A DNA stretch of 64,000 nt from Cytophagales bacterium WSM2-2 (GTDB lineage: Bacteria > Bacteroidota > Bacteroidia > Cytophagales > Cyclobacteriaceae), in the NCBI GenBank assembly GCA_015472025.1, contig BNHL01000001.1:4576001-4640000 (forward strand), read 5' to 3'. This document shows positions 53,718-63,038 of this stretch, piece after piece. The notes under the pieces were generated by a model. It was given only the letters and a program-made list of their open reading frames with translations, was not told the origin of the DNA and ran no database searches. Position numbers and translations under genes: made by a program. Each line of letters starts with the position of its first letter. Position 1 is the stretch's first letter.

Positions 53718-55418
53718 CTACCAGAAAAGAAACTTTCCACTCTGCTTTTCATAAAGGTTTCGTTCGTTTTTGAACCCCATAGTTTTGCGGTACTGAGAGT
53801 CAAATATATCACCGAGATCAGGTTTTGTAATGATTACGTCAGCGTGCTTAAGTCGTGCTTTTTTCAATTTGCTACTAAGAAACCCACCACATATTTCCAG
53901 TTCATCGGAACAGACCAGCTTTCCATGGAGTGTTTCTCGCATCAAAAGGAAATCAACAAAATCTTCAGGCCGACGCTTTTGAGCTATCATTGTGAGAAAG
54001 AATATTTCAAGGTCGTCAAGTGTCACTGCCCAGGGGAACAGGTCATCTTCATTTTCTAGTTTAAGCAGGGTCGATAGGTCACACTGAACTTGGCCAAATG
54101 ATTCAAGATTGACAATAATTGAAAAATCGAATTCGTACAACGTTGTATCAATTTCATCGATGACCTTTCCATTTTTATCAGTAATCCTTAATGGAACTTC
54201 ATCAATGAATTTTTTCTCAATGCGTCGTGATTGTTCATGGCCGTATCCAATGGAGGCTTTGAAGTCATTGGTAATTCGAACAAATGCCTTATCAGGATCG
54301 CGAAATGGCTCACGAAGAGCATATCCTTTGGTTTCGATGATAAATGCATATTTTTTCCAGAGTACCAGAATATCCTGCTCACAGCTATCCACATAATACC
54401 CCCGGTAAATTTTAAAGCTGTCTTTCAAAAATGTCTTAAAAAGATCTTCGATCCGATCTTCGAGTAAGGTGCCTTTTCGAGCAATATATTTGTCCTTATT
54501 TACCGCGCTGACTTTTTCCAACAGCTTGTTGACCGCATGGATTACTTGCTTGACATCAAACACCTGGTACATCCCATCTCCAATGTCCAATATTGGTCTT
54601 TCATAAAGTGGATTACCAGGTCTTGTCTCCGTGTAATAAAGAAAGTCAGTTTTACTTCGCTTAGTTGACAAAAGATTCAAAACCGTCCTCACTTTGCCCT
54701 CCGGTAATTCCTTAGTAATAAGCTCGGAGGGATAAAACCTGTCGATGACGCCTTTATCGGTCAGGTAAGTGCTAGTGGGAGCATATTCTTCTCCCATTTC
54801 CTTAATGAAGTCAGGGGCTTCTTCTGCAACTCCCATTTTGATTTTTGTATACTTGTTCCAATTGGGGCGAAGCAATTCCTTTTGCAAGGTATGGGCCTGA
54901 AAATTTTTGTGTCTCAACTGATCAAGGCTTTCATAAAATCGGATGAAGTCCTCTGTCTTTACACCTGTTGCATTCTCAATGTCACCATCAAGTGGGCTAA
55001 ATAAGTCTCTGACCCAATTGACTACCTGTTCTTGGTAATTAAGTGGTCCCTGGTTGAAGTAGGAGAGGAACGAAGGCATAGCTACCTGTCTCACCCGCTT
55101 CCACTCCTCAGTCACATCTTCCGGCTTGGAGGGAAAAAAGAGCTGAGTATACTCCGCTTCAATTTCATTGAGGAGTGTAACAATTTGGTTCCACTTTTCA
55201 GGGTCATACCGAACGTCGTACCCGTTGGATGGATCAGAAGTGACATTTAATCCCGCCAAATAATATAGTTGGCGCTGCGGTGATGAGAGTCCTCCCAATT
55301 GATCGCTTGCCCGTTCTCTGCCAGCATGAATTAAGGAAAATAAGTCCCCAAGCAACCAGTCCTCGTTGTAGGTTGCGATGATTTCCTTCAATTTTCTGGA
55401 TTTACTTTCAAGGCTCAC
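53718..55418 (-). CDS. Putative PD-(D/E)XK nuclease, third gene of the ATPase operon
   Basis: 566 residues from GTG 55418. I do not recognise the full-length family. The middle has a good PD-(D/E)XK signature: E320 in GTLLEDRIEDLF, D349 in CEQDILVLW, then E362-T-K364 in FIIETKG, with hydrophobic strands around each residue. This is the arrangement of restriction-type and defence nucleases. The first 300 residues are mostly helical. It starts 20 bases after the 142-residue gene and closes a three-gene operon with an AAA ATPase. A DNA-cleaving defence effector is the simplest reading, but this is inference. Confidence 0.75.
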   Translation of the reverse strand: MSLESKSRKLKEIIATYNEDWLLGDLFSLIHAGRERASDQLGGLSSPQRQLYYLAGLNVTSDPSNGYDVRYDPEKWNQIVTLLNEIEAEYTQLFFPSKPEDVTEEWKRVRQVAMPSFLSYFNQGPLNYQEQVVNWVRDLFSPLDGDIENATGVKTEDFIRFYESLDQLRHKNFQAHTLQKELLRPNWNKYTKIKMGVAEEAPDFIKEMGEEYAPTSTYLTDKGVIDRFYPSELITKELPEGKVRTVLNLLSTKRSKTDFLYYTETRPGNPLYERPILDIGDGMYQVFDVKQVIHAVNKLLEKVSAVNKDKYIARKGTLLEDRIEDLFKTFLKDSFKIYRGYYVDSCEQDILVLWKKYAFIIETKGYALREPFRDPDKAFVRITNDFKASIGYGHEQSRRIEKKFIDEVPLRITDKNGKVIDEIDTTLYEFDFSIIVNLESFGQVQCDLSTLLKLENEDDLFPWAVTLDDLEIFFLTMIAQKRRPEDFVDFLLMRETLHGKLVCSDELEICGGFLSSKLKKARLKHADVIITKPDLGDIFDSQYRKTMGFKNERNLYEKQSGKFLFW

Positions 55419-55438
55419 TAGGATTTATGGATAGGTTT

Positions 55439-55867
55439 TCATTTTTGAGTGGGCCAAAACTTGTGGTCCTTATCAAGGAAGACTATATGGAATACGTGGT
55501 CGTCAACGTAGCCGGCAACTACTTCTTTGCTCTTGTCGGTTAAGTGCATGACCGCCCATGTTACACCTTGAATGTGCAGCGGAACTTTAAACTCTGAATT
55601 TGGCGGAAAATCCACTTTAGTGTACTGCTTAATGTATTGCTTATGAAGAGCCTCTTGCACTGAATGTTGCCCGACAAATTTCATTCTTATGAAAAGGTCA
55701 TCAAGAAGGCCCAACTCTTGCCACTGTTCGACGGATTGTCCTTCAGCGACTACATGATGGGTCATGCTAAAGACGACTTTCTTGCCTCTGGTCTTTTCGG
55801 CCTCCCTTTTTCCCTGTTCCCTTAAATACGCCGGGTCAACTCTTTCTTTTTTCCGCTTCTGACTCAT
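55439..55867 (-). CDS. 142-aa protein coupled to the AAA ATPase
   Basis: 142 residues, cytoplasmic. A basic N-terminus (SQKRKKERVDPAYLREQGKREAEK) is followed by a compact alpha/beta domain ending VDDHVFHIVFLDKDHKFWP. I cannot assign a family. Its ATG overlaps the ATPase stop (ATGA), so it is translated with the ATPase. Small partners encoded like this beside AAA_15-type ATPases are often toxins or adaptors in abortive-infection systems; that is context only. Confidence 0.7.
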   Translation of the reverse strand: MSQKRKKERVDPAYLREQGKREAEKTRGKKVVFSMTHHVVAEGQSVEQWQELGLLDDLFIRMKFVGQHSVQEALHKQYIKQYTKVDFPPNSEFKVPLHIQGVTWAVMHLTDKSKEVVAGYVDDHVFHIVFLDKDHKFWPTQK

Positions 55868-57075
55868 ACGTAAACAAGATCATTAACATTTTTAATGTCC
55901 ATCTTTTCAGATGTTCCAAATACATTGTCCAAGTACTTCTTATCGAAAGCGGAGGAGTTCCTTACAGTACTTGAGCTAAAGTCGGACATCGGATATAACT
56001 CAGACGCACCGAATTGATCACGTCGAACGAACCAAATCTGATCACGCCTGAAGAGTTTTTTGTTCAGTAGAGTGACATCGTGAGCCGAAAATACCAGTTG
56101 AGCACCTCTTTTATTTAGCTCCTGAAACAAGTGAATCAGGCCACAGGACAAGTTCGGATGAAGTTTTGAATCAAATTCATCCACAAATAAAATCCTTCCA
56201 TTCCTCAAAGTGTCATACACTGGCCCAAGCATATGGATTAGTTTTTTGGTGCCCGTAGACTCCACGGAGACATCAAATGGCACAACTCCGATTAGCAGGT
56301 CGTTCTCGTCAAACTTATTGTGGTAGGTAACTATTTCCCCATCTTTTTCATCCGCTTCAACATTGGTGACCTCCAGATATTTCAAGACCGACGCCGCCCA
56401 TTTCTTGAAATTCGTATCCGTCTTAAGCAGCTTCGCAGTGTACTTACCGTATTTTTCCTCATGCAGGCCACTGATGACATTTACATTAGAGAACCAGTCT
56501 ACTATAGTTCGGGATATCTTTTGATTATTTTGGGCTAGATGACTAATAAATAAAACATTTGCATTTACTTCACTTTTATACTTGTCGCCCTCTTCGAATG
56601 ACTCTGAATTTATTTCAAAGACATTACCCTCTGTTCTATTAAAAAGGAGGACCTCTCGTTCCTTTTTTCTATATAACCATTCCTTTTTTATCTCGGAACC
56701 TTTGACTTCAAACCCATACCGGTATACTTCCATGTCCTTAAGAAAGGAGACTTCATACATCGTGTTGTTGTTTTCATCTCTTGTGTTCAGGAAGAATGGA
56801 AGGCTTAATGTCCTCTTCCGTTCGGATTCAGGAAGCAGTGATTCTGAAAAAGAATGCTGAATGAAGTTACTCATTGAATTGATGGCATAGACGAAATTGC
56901 TTTTCCCGCCCCCGTTAGGTCCGTATATAGCTGCGGTCTTAAGCAGGTTAAAGCCTTTGTCAGTCTTGATGATATTCGCCTTTTGATGCTCTTTGAAAGA
57001 TTTGACGGCCGTCATCAAGAACCGCGTATCATTCCTGAAAGAAAGGAAATTTCTGAATTTGAATTCAATTAGCAT
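55864..57075 (-). CDS. AAA_15-type ATPase (OLD/RecF-like)
   Basis: 403 residues. The N-terminus MLIEFKFRNFLSFRNDTRF is typical of SMC/RecF-like ATPases in defence systems. Walker A is AAIYGPNGGGKSNF (G52-S59 region), the D-loop/Walker B is GRILFVDEFDSKLHPNLS, and the switch motif is VFSAHDVTLL. There is no coiled-coil long enough for an SMC, and no TOPRIM. It is the first gene of a three-gene operon with the 142-residue protein and a PD-(D/E)XK nuclease. It should sense or bind nucleic acid and use ATP to control the other two products. Confidence 0.9.
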   Translation of the reverse strand: MLIEFKFRNFLSFRNDTRFLMTAVKSFKEHQKANIIKTDKGFNLLKTAAIYGPNGGGKSNFVYAINSMSNFIQHSFSESLLPESERKRTLSLPFFLNTRDENNNTMYEVSFLKDMEVYRYGFEVKGSEIKKEWLYRKKEREVLLFNRTEGNVFEINSESFEEGDKYKSEVNANVLFISHLAQNNQKISRTIVDWFSNVNVISGLHEEKYGKYTAKLLKTDTNFKKWAASVLKYLEVTNVEADEKDGEIVTYHNKFDENDLLIGVVPFDVSVESTGTKKLIHMLGPVYDTLRNGRILFVDEFDSKLHPNLSCGLIHLFQELNKRGAQLVFSAHDVTLLNKKLFRRDQIWFVRRDQFGASELYPMSDFSSSTVRNSSAFDKKYLDNVFGTSEKMDIKNVNDLVYV

Positions 57076-57251
57076 TTTATTTGTTTAATAATGGCTCAAT
57101 TAGTTAATTAATCGTATATTATGCAAATTATTTGCAATTTTATCATTTAACGTCATTGAATCAAATTTAGTTTCCCTCCGAGGCAATGTTTTGGCTCAAG
57201 CAACGGTTCGGGCGATGGTTTCCTTCAGTTATGTTAGACAAGCTGCCAAAA

Positions 57252-58976
57252 TCACTGCGACGGCAAGTTCTCGGTCAATTTCAAAGCATCGGCTATTCTT
57301 TGAACATAGTTGCGACTTCCGTGGTTGATGTTCTTAAGATAAGTCGCATTGAAGTATTGCTCAATTGACTCGTTCATAATAACCGAATTCTCAACGGGAT
57401 TCTTTTTTGGTCTTTGTTTGCTCCGATTTTTTATAGCTTTTTGATAGGAAAGAATGATGCTTTTAAAAGAAAATTTTTTATCTGTTATCAAATCAATGTT
57501 ATCGGTGAAAAATGATAGATTCACCATTGTCAACGGTTTAACTGAATTAAAAGCATTGATTGGATTCTCAACCAACTTACACTCGAACTGAGCTGTTAGA
57601 TATTGGCCAATTCCAGGCATGCCGAAATGTCTGTCTGTGTATATGAGTATCGGATAAATTACTAGGTTTCGCCTTTTGAGATTTAATTCTTCAAATGATT
57701 GTGACTCAAAAGTACCTCTTTCCAAATGGCAAACATGTTTATAAAGCTGTCCAATACCTTTCTTATTTGTGTTGAATTTCTTATCAATTTCATCCTTAAT
57801 TGAAGCATATGATGGATTCTGGAGAACCTCTGCGGAAAAAAGAGAATCCTTGACCTCAAATAAATAAATGTACTTTCCTGAACGAATGTAGGCATCTGGG
57901 AGCCCTGGGCTCTTTTCGTCGTCAAATAAAACGACGTTACTTCCGCCTCTGAAGACTGCTCGCAATGCTCTTCTAAACAATACCTGTTCAACAATTCTTT
58001 GCGATACATATTTCTTAAATAGTACGAATTGGTTGAACCCAATCTTTTTATCGATGCCTGATAATTTATAAAAATCAAATACAAGTGATTCATGAATTTT
58101 AGACGCTAAAAAATTCCAATTGAGAACCAAAAATGATCCGTTGCTCTTAAGAAGCGGTCTTTCCTTAATTCCACTATAAGCTCGGTGAAGATTTTTGTTA
58201 GTTACATATTCCTGAACGTCAATTGACAGCAATGAAAATAATGATGTGAATCCGGGCGAATCTTTTATCGACCATGGATAATCCGATTGCTTATTCTGCT
58301 CATAAATATGAGAGCCTTGAGCGATCAACATTACAAGATCAAGCACGTAATTCCAGCTCGATGGCTTATTGACCTTTTTCAAGAACGACGAATAGTAATC
58401 TTTATACTCACTATTAGATTCAAAATAGTTCAGCATTGTAATTGCCTTTGGAATCTCGGTTAAGGGGTTTACGTGGCCTTCAATACTAAATTGCCTTACA
58501 AGAAGAGGCCATAGCCGGTTATGGAATGGATCGAGTTTATCTATAGAATCGTTTTCAAAAATCGTCGTATGGGGTTCATTCACCTTTTCAGAAATTACTA
58601 GATATGCTTTAAAGAAATTCAAACGCTCAATTTGGCTAGCTATCATTCTGCCTTGCCGATAGTTTAGCAGTTCATGATGAATAAACTCTAGGGAATATCG
58701 AATAGAAAAAAAGGCGTGCTCGACTGAAGGTAGCTTGGCCATTCGCGTGGCGGCTTTTCGTAATACCTCATTTTTTGCATCAAAATCTTCACCGTCGAGT
58801 AATTCCGATACAATTTTTAACTGGCTTTTTAAGCCTTGATCCACATATAGTTGTGCATTGATTATCGAAAGCAATGTTATTATGCCCTCTGAGGAAAGTC
58901 CGGATAATAATTCTTCAATTGAAGGAACTGGTCCGTCAAAAATATCTAAATAGCTTAGGCTGATGAGCATCTTCAT
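57252..58976 (-). CDS. Unrecognised protein with PD-(D/E)XK nuclease motif
   Basis: 574 residues, cytoplasmic. The N-terminal 320 residues are helical and unassigned. A PD-(D/E)XK core follows: E330 in RIVEQVLFRRALRA, P360-D361 in PGLPDAYIRSG, and E374-V-K376 in YLFEVKDSLF. The D to ExK spacing (13) is the same as in the 566-residue protein of the preceding operon. Monocistronic, same strand as the ATPase operon. It resembles the type of standalone nuclease-like proteins of defence islands. Substrate unknown. Confidence 0.75.
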   Translation of the reverse strand: MKMLISLSYLDIFDGPVPSIEELLSGLSSEGIITLLSIINAQLYVDQGLKSQLKIVSELLDGEDFDAKNEVLRKAATRMAKLPSVEHAFFSIRYSLEFIHHELLNYRQGRMIASQIERLNFFKAYLVISEKVNEPHTTIFENDSIDKLDPFHNRLWPLLVRQFSIEGHVNPLTEIPKAITMLNYFESNSEYKDYYSSFLKKVNKPSSWNYVLDLVMLIAQGSHIYEQNKQSDYPWSIKDSPGFTSLFSLLSIDVQEYVTNKNLHRAYSGIKERPLLKSNGSFLVLNWNFLASKIHESLVFDFYKLSGIDKKIGFNQFVLFKKYVSQRIVEQVLFRRALRAVFRGGSNVVLFDDEKSPGLPDAYIRSGKYIYLFEVKDSLFSAEVLQNPSYASIKDEIDKKFNTNKKGIGQLYKHVCHLERGTFESQSFEELNLKRRNLVIYPILIYTDRHFGMPGIGQYLTAQFECKLVENPINAFNSVKPLTMVNLSFFTDNIDLITDKKFSFKSIILSYQKAIKNRSKQRPKKNPVENSVIMNESIEQYFNATYLKNINHGSRNYVQRIADALKLTENLPSQ

Positions 58977-59030
58977 ATGTCTGTAGATTACTCAGGATGG
59001 ATTGGGTTAGATTCTATCTAAATATTTGAA

Positions 59031-59100
59031 CGAATTGTTGGGCGACGTTAGGAGCCTCAAACGGCATCGACTGTTAAGTCGAGCGCGAAACAAATTCGTT
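59031..59100. other. Structured intergenic element
   Basis: A perfect hairpin TCGACT-GTTA-AGTCGA (59067-59082) sits inside a wider imperfect inverted repeat (AACGAATTGTTG near 59031 with AACAAATTCGTT near 59090). It may be a transcription terminator or a small RNA structure between two minus-strand genes. Confidence 0.35.
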
Positions 59101-59153
59101 TCACTTCACAACTGTGGTACAACTTAAAACGTTCAGGCAGAATCTTCGGCCTC

Positions 59154-61835
59154 TTAATTCGAAAAATGCTTGACATATATTTTTACTAGTCCTTCAACAG
59201 GGTTCCTTAGAATATACTCCTGGGTAATTTTTTTGATTACATCGTGCTTTTTGAATTCCTCAAAATACCAATCTGAGTGAAACTCAAGTAGCCACATCGG
59301 GTTGAATTTGTTGTAGTTAAAGCCGCTAAGGTTCATCAGCCAGATAAAATATGGTTCTTGCTGAGCAAGCTTTTGGTAGATTTTTTCTTTTAAGTTCACC
59401 TTGTATTTAAATGCCAGATCAATTAAGAAGTTGATCCGTCTGTTTCGTGTAACTTTTTGAAGAAAATATCGCTCATTCTCTCTCTCCCGATCCGTCTTCG
59501 GAACGGCAGCAATTGCTTGTGGTAGGAATGTTTTAAAATCGATAACTCCGCGAAGTGCAGCAATGTAATAATCATCAAAATTAAAGTGCTTTTCAAGTTT
59601 GTTCCCAACTGCTCTGGTTATTGTCAGTTTTTGAACATCGCTTGCTGTCACCCAAAATTCTGCCAACGTATAAACATCCAGTGTCGACGGGTCTGCCTTG
59701 AGTAGATCAAGAGTGGACACAATTGATTGGTCGGTTCTTGTATAATCTGGAAAGTGTTTTCTAAGTAAATTAGGTACGCCATTTTTTATGCCATCATTTT
59801 TGAATTTTTTTTCTGTAAGCGCAAGGACGTACAAATCGTCAAGCAAGGTCGGGCTTATTTTTTCATACTTTCTATTAATAATATTGACCAGGTATCCGAC
59901 AACTGAGGATTCAACAAAGTTGAAGTCCTTGACTCCTAGTATGAGCTGTTTTAGAAATTTATTTAGTTCTTCTTTTGACAGTTCAAGAACTGATAACAAT
60001 ACGCAGGTATTACGAATAACATCATTCATTTTTTTGATAAAAAAATAATTTGGCGACTCGCTGTCCTTTTGGACAAACCGTTCAATATCCTGAAATGAAC
60101 TAATAAAATTGCTAATCAATCTTAGAAACCTATCCTTCGACTTGCCTTCAAAATTCAGAGCCGTCACGTTATGCCGAGTGATTACTTGATTCATTCTCAA
60201 GGAGGAGCCCTGCAATAGAAATGTTCGCAGTAACCAGGAATCAACTCCCTTCATTGCAGTATTGTTCTCATTTAAAAGATTATTTAGTTTGATTGCTCCA
60301 GTGAAAGTCTTGTCAAGCAGTAAACTGTAGCCGGCAACTACGTCATGTGCAATCAGATTAAACTCTACAAAGTTCTTCGTTTCTAAAAACTCGCTTAAGA
60401 AGCGTGGAGAGTAATCTGCTGAAGTCCAACCGCCTAGCTTGTCATTCTCATAAGTCGAATCAATCTCATACCGTTTTTCGTCCATCTCGCGGTTAGCATA
60501 GTTAATGAAACTCCCTTGTAAGATCCACTTAAGCACTGAAATAACTTCATCCTTTACTATCCCGTTTTTCCGGAAGATGTAAAGTTCATCGTCAAGGTTG
60601 ATGCCGTTGATGTATTCGTCAATGGAACGGCTGTCATCTCCAAAGTAGTTCCACCGGTAAAGTTGCCTTGCATTAGCAAGCGTGTACTTACACATGAAGT
60701 ACGCCACGTAGTTCTCATTTTTTTTGAATTTTTCAATGAGTTTTTTATATAGTTGAAAACTCTCCTTAAGATTTCCAAGTTCTAAATGGGTGTGGGCATT
60801 GCGGAGAAGACCGTAAGGTGTTTTTGGTTTGACAGTATTTACTTTACTCAATGAACCTGTGATATCAAGATTATAGAATCGGCACCGTTCACAGTCGCAA
60901 GAGCCGGTGACGTACAACTTATGTATGCAAATTCGTTTGTTGACACTTTTTTCTGGAAGATTATTTATGTGATGGATCGAATGTTTGTAAAAGAAATTTA
61001 ATATGCTTTTTAAAAGGTCTGCTCTATTATCAATTGCATTCTCTGTATGACTGCTTAATCTTACTTTATTTCCTTTCCGGGTTAGACTTTCAAAAAAGGT
61101 GAGCAATGCAGGGTTATCGGAATATAGCGTCTGCTCTGTTTCTGAGTAGTAACTGTGTGAATCAATTGAATTTGTAAATGGGGGTAGGCGCTGAAGAATA
61201 TGCATAGGCAAAATTGCCAGCCCCTGAAATGTTTTGAACAGGTGCTCGAAATCTTCAAGTACTGTTGTTTTCTTGTCTTCATGAATGGAGTTGCTGACAG
61301 ACTTGAGCTCACCTTCAATCAGGAAATCTCTTTCCCGTCTGTTGCTTGCACTCTCCTTAAGCACAGTGTCGTATATGAGTTTGGCTGCTTCTGGATTTAG
61401 GACTTGATTAAATTGAATTGCAACGGTTTCTTGCTGCATCCAGTTTGGCTTTTTGTCTCTTAAAGTTTTGACAAAGTCGGCTGTCCATTGATAGTAAAAA
61501 GTCTTTGTTTCTTTGACGTATAAAATATACATCGAGAGCTGCCGCTGACTAAGCAGATATTCAACATTATCGGTTTCAACCTGAACGCTGGGCTGCTTTT
61601 TGTTTCTTGATTTCTCAGTTGCTTTTATTTGTACAGCGAAGCTACTTCCAAGATGAATTTCTGAATTCTTTAGCTCTATCTCGAGGTCTACGCCCATGTC
61701 GTTTTCGACCACTCGTATTTCGAAATACTCATCGGTTAAGACGTTGTGCAGTTCTCTTACAGATTCCTTTTCGAGGTCTTTCTTGCGATTTCTTTGCGGC
61801 CCCTTCGTTTTGTGACTTGCTTTTACTTTCGTCAT
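59154..61835 (-). CDS. DUF4365 protein with nuclease-like N-terminus and Cys cluster
   Basis: 893 residues. The N-terminal domain (about 20-165) is DUF4365, a PD-(D/E)XK relative: E24, D50 and E52 in MGVDLEIEL, and Q69-I-K71 in FAVQIKAT. A Cys cluster follows at C303, C313, C315 and C318 (GSCDCERCRF), a possible zinc site. The remaining 570 residues are helical, with TPR-like segments around 350-420. DUF4365 proteins are frequent in defence islands and mobile elements. It is monocistronic. Its ATP or NAD dependence cannot be judged because no such domain was seen. Confidence 0.82.
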   Translation of the reverse strand: MTKVKASHKTKGPQRNRKKDLEKESVRELHNVLTDEYFEIRVVENDMGVDLEIELKNSEIHLGSSFAVQIKATEKSRNKKQPSVQVETDNVEYLLSQRQLSMYILYVKETKTFYYQWTADFVKTLRDKKPNWMQQETVAIQFNQVLNPEAAKLIYDTVLKESASNRRERDFLIEGELKSVSNSIHEDKKTTVLEDFEHLFKTFQGLAILPMHILQRLPPFTNSIDSHSYYSETEQTLYSDNPALLTFFESLTRKGNKVRLSSHTENAIDNRADLLKSILNFFYKHSIHHINNLPEKSVNKRICIHKLYVTGSCDCERCRFYNLDITGSLSKVNTVKPKTPYGLLRNAHTHLELGNLKESFQLYKKLIEKFKKNENYVAYFMCKYTLANARQLYRWNYFGDDSRSIDEYINGINLDDELYIFRKNGIVKDEVISVLKWILQGSFINYANREMDEKRYEIDSTYENDKLGGWTSADYSPRFLSEFLETKNFVEFNLIAHDVVAGYSLLLDKTFTGAIKLNNLLNENNTAMKGVDSWLLRTFLLQGSSLRMNQVITRHNVTALNFEGKSKDRFLRLISNFISSFQDIERFVQKDSESPNYFFIKKMNDVIRNTCVLLSVLELSKEELNKFLKQLILGVKDFNFVESSVVGYLVNIINRKYEKISPTLLDDLYVLALTEKKFKNDGIKNGVPNLLRKHFPDYTRTDQSIVSTLDLLKADPSTLDVYTLAEFWVTASDVQKLTITRAVGNKLEKHFNFDDYYIAALRGVIDFKTFLPQAIAAVPKTDRERENERYFLQKVTRNRRINFLIDLAFKYKVNLKEKIYQKLAQQEPYFIWLMNLSGFNYNKFNPMWLLEFHSDWYFEEFKKHDVIKKITQEYILRNPVEGLVKIYVKHFSN

Positions 61836-62009
61836 ATAAGTCCGTTACCTTGAAGACGAAGATACAAAACAGTGGGGCTTGATCTCATACCTTTTCTATA
61901 CGTTAAGAGGTTGGCAGGAGTTATTATCATACTCCAGCCGGACTTTAAATTTCTCCAATTATCTTCTGGCCTTCATTGTCTAGTCAAGCTCATGGAACTC
62001 ACTTTAGGC

Positions 62010-63038
62010 CTATTGTGACAAGTCGATCATCAAATGAAACATCTCAACACCCTGTGAGCCATGGCAGGATTTTGCAATTCTTAGGTGATTAACATTACCG
62101 AATTTGCTTGACAAATCTTCAAATCCCTTCTGTGCATCGAACGCGAAAGGAGGGGGAAAGGCTGCCGTTGACACGTCTGTTTTATAGGATGCCCAGGTAC
62201 TGTCAACACGAGCTTTGGCCCCTAGATAGTACACTACCATAAAGTATCTATCCAGGTACTTCACATAACCAAAGGATTTCAAAACATGCTTTTGAGTTTC
62301 CTTCTTATTTTTTCCACTCAGTATCAAAGCTTCAAACAGCGCGATTGTATTACCGCCTGACTCAATTGTTAGGTCAGTCTCGCCGGCGCCTATTCCAGAC
62401 GTCGAACGTCCTTTTCGGGCCTGGTCATGTATGCCCCAAGCCCAAATATCGAACCGTAACTTTAGAATCGCCAAGAGGAGATCGGTAAACCTGTCCTCAT
62501 GACGGTTTTTTTTTATGCCCTCTATCTTGTCCAAAAGAATTCTTGATGCCTTTACAAATTCATTCAGAATAAATTCGCTCAATATTCTTTTGTCATTTAC
62601 GACATCTGGCGTGATAAGCGGCAGGTCTCTAGCCTCCAAACCGCGAACCATCATTAAACTTCTCTTAAGGCTTTCAAGTAAATGCCTGGTCACAGAATTA
62701 TTGAAAATGTGCTGTATGTTCTCGGCCACTGGTATTGCCTCTTCGGCCAAGAAAGCTTCGGCCTGCAGGGCGTATTCGTAAGCTAATTCATGTAATTTCC
62801 TCTCATTGTAGAATTGGTAGATAACCGGTATCGCGAGTTCATCATACAAATATCTTTTCGGCAATCGACTCAAAATCTGATCAAACCTGGCGGTATCCTT
62901 TGATGCTGTATAGAAAAATAGATTGTTGCTGTCAATCGCATCGGCATACTCGCCGAGACCCTTTTTCTCTTCCTCAGATAACTGGTTGACAAACGAGTTC
63001 CAGTCTTGGTTGGCTTGATTTAGTAAAACGGAGTTCAT
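62010..63038 (-). CDS. Unrecognised protein with degenerate PD-(D/E)XK-like motif
   Basis: 342 residues, helical N-terminal two thirds. A strand pair, ETDLTIESGGNTIALFEAL, looks like the PD-(D/E)XK core with D222 and E236, but the Lys position is Leu (EAL), so catalysis is doubtful. It is followed by YLDRYFMVVYYLGAKA, a plausible next strand. Its ATG overlaps the stop of the upstream 309-residue gene (ATGA), so the two are translated together. No family name can be given. Confidence 0.6.
   Translation of the reverse strand: MNSVLLNQANQDWNSFVNQLSEEEKKGLGEYADAIDSNNLFFYTASKDTARFDQILSRLPKRYLYDELAIPVIYQFYNERKLHELAYEYALQAEAFLAEEAIPVAENIQHIFNNSVTRHLLESLKRSLMMVRGLEARDLPLITPDVVNDKRILSEFILNEFVKASRILLDKIEGIKKNRHEDRFTDLLLAILKLRFDIWAWGIHDQARKGRSTSGIGAGETDLTIESGGNTIALFEALILSGKNKKETQKHVLKSFGYVKYLDRYFMVVYYLGAKARVDSTWASYKTDVSTAAFPPPFAFDAQKGFEDLSSKFGNVNHLRIAKSCHGSQGVEMFHLMIDLSQ

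Noticed and set aside
53603-53812. Minus-strand frame antisense to the XRE end with a protein-like sequence (LHDSYLEILLPEISRDSKF)
   Set aside because: It overlaps the XRE gene tail and the end of the 566-aa gene in another frame, and has no start context; probably a shadow or a small remnant.
53634-54059. 141-codon plus-strand frame
   Set aside because: Antisense to the well-supported 566-aa nuclease-like gene.
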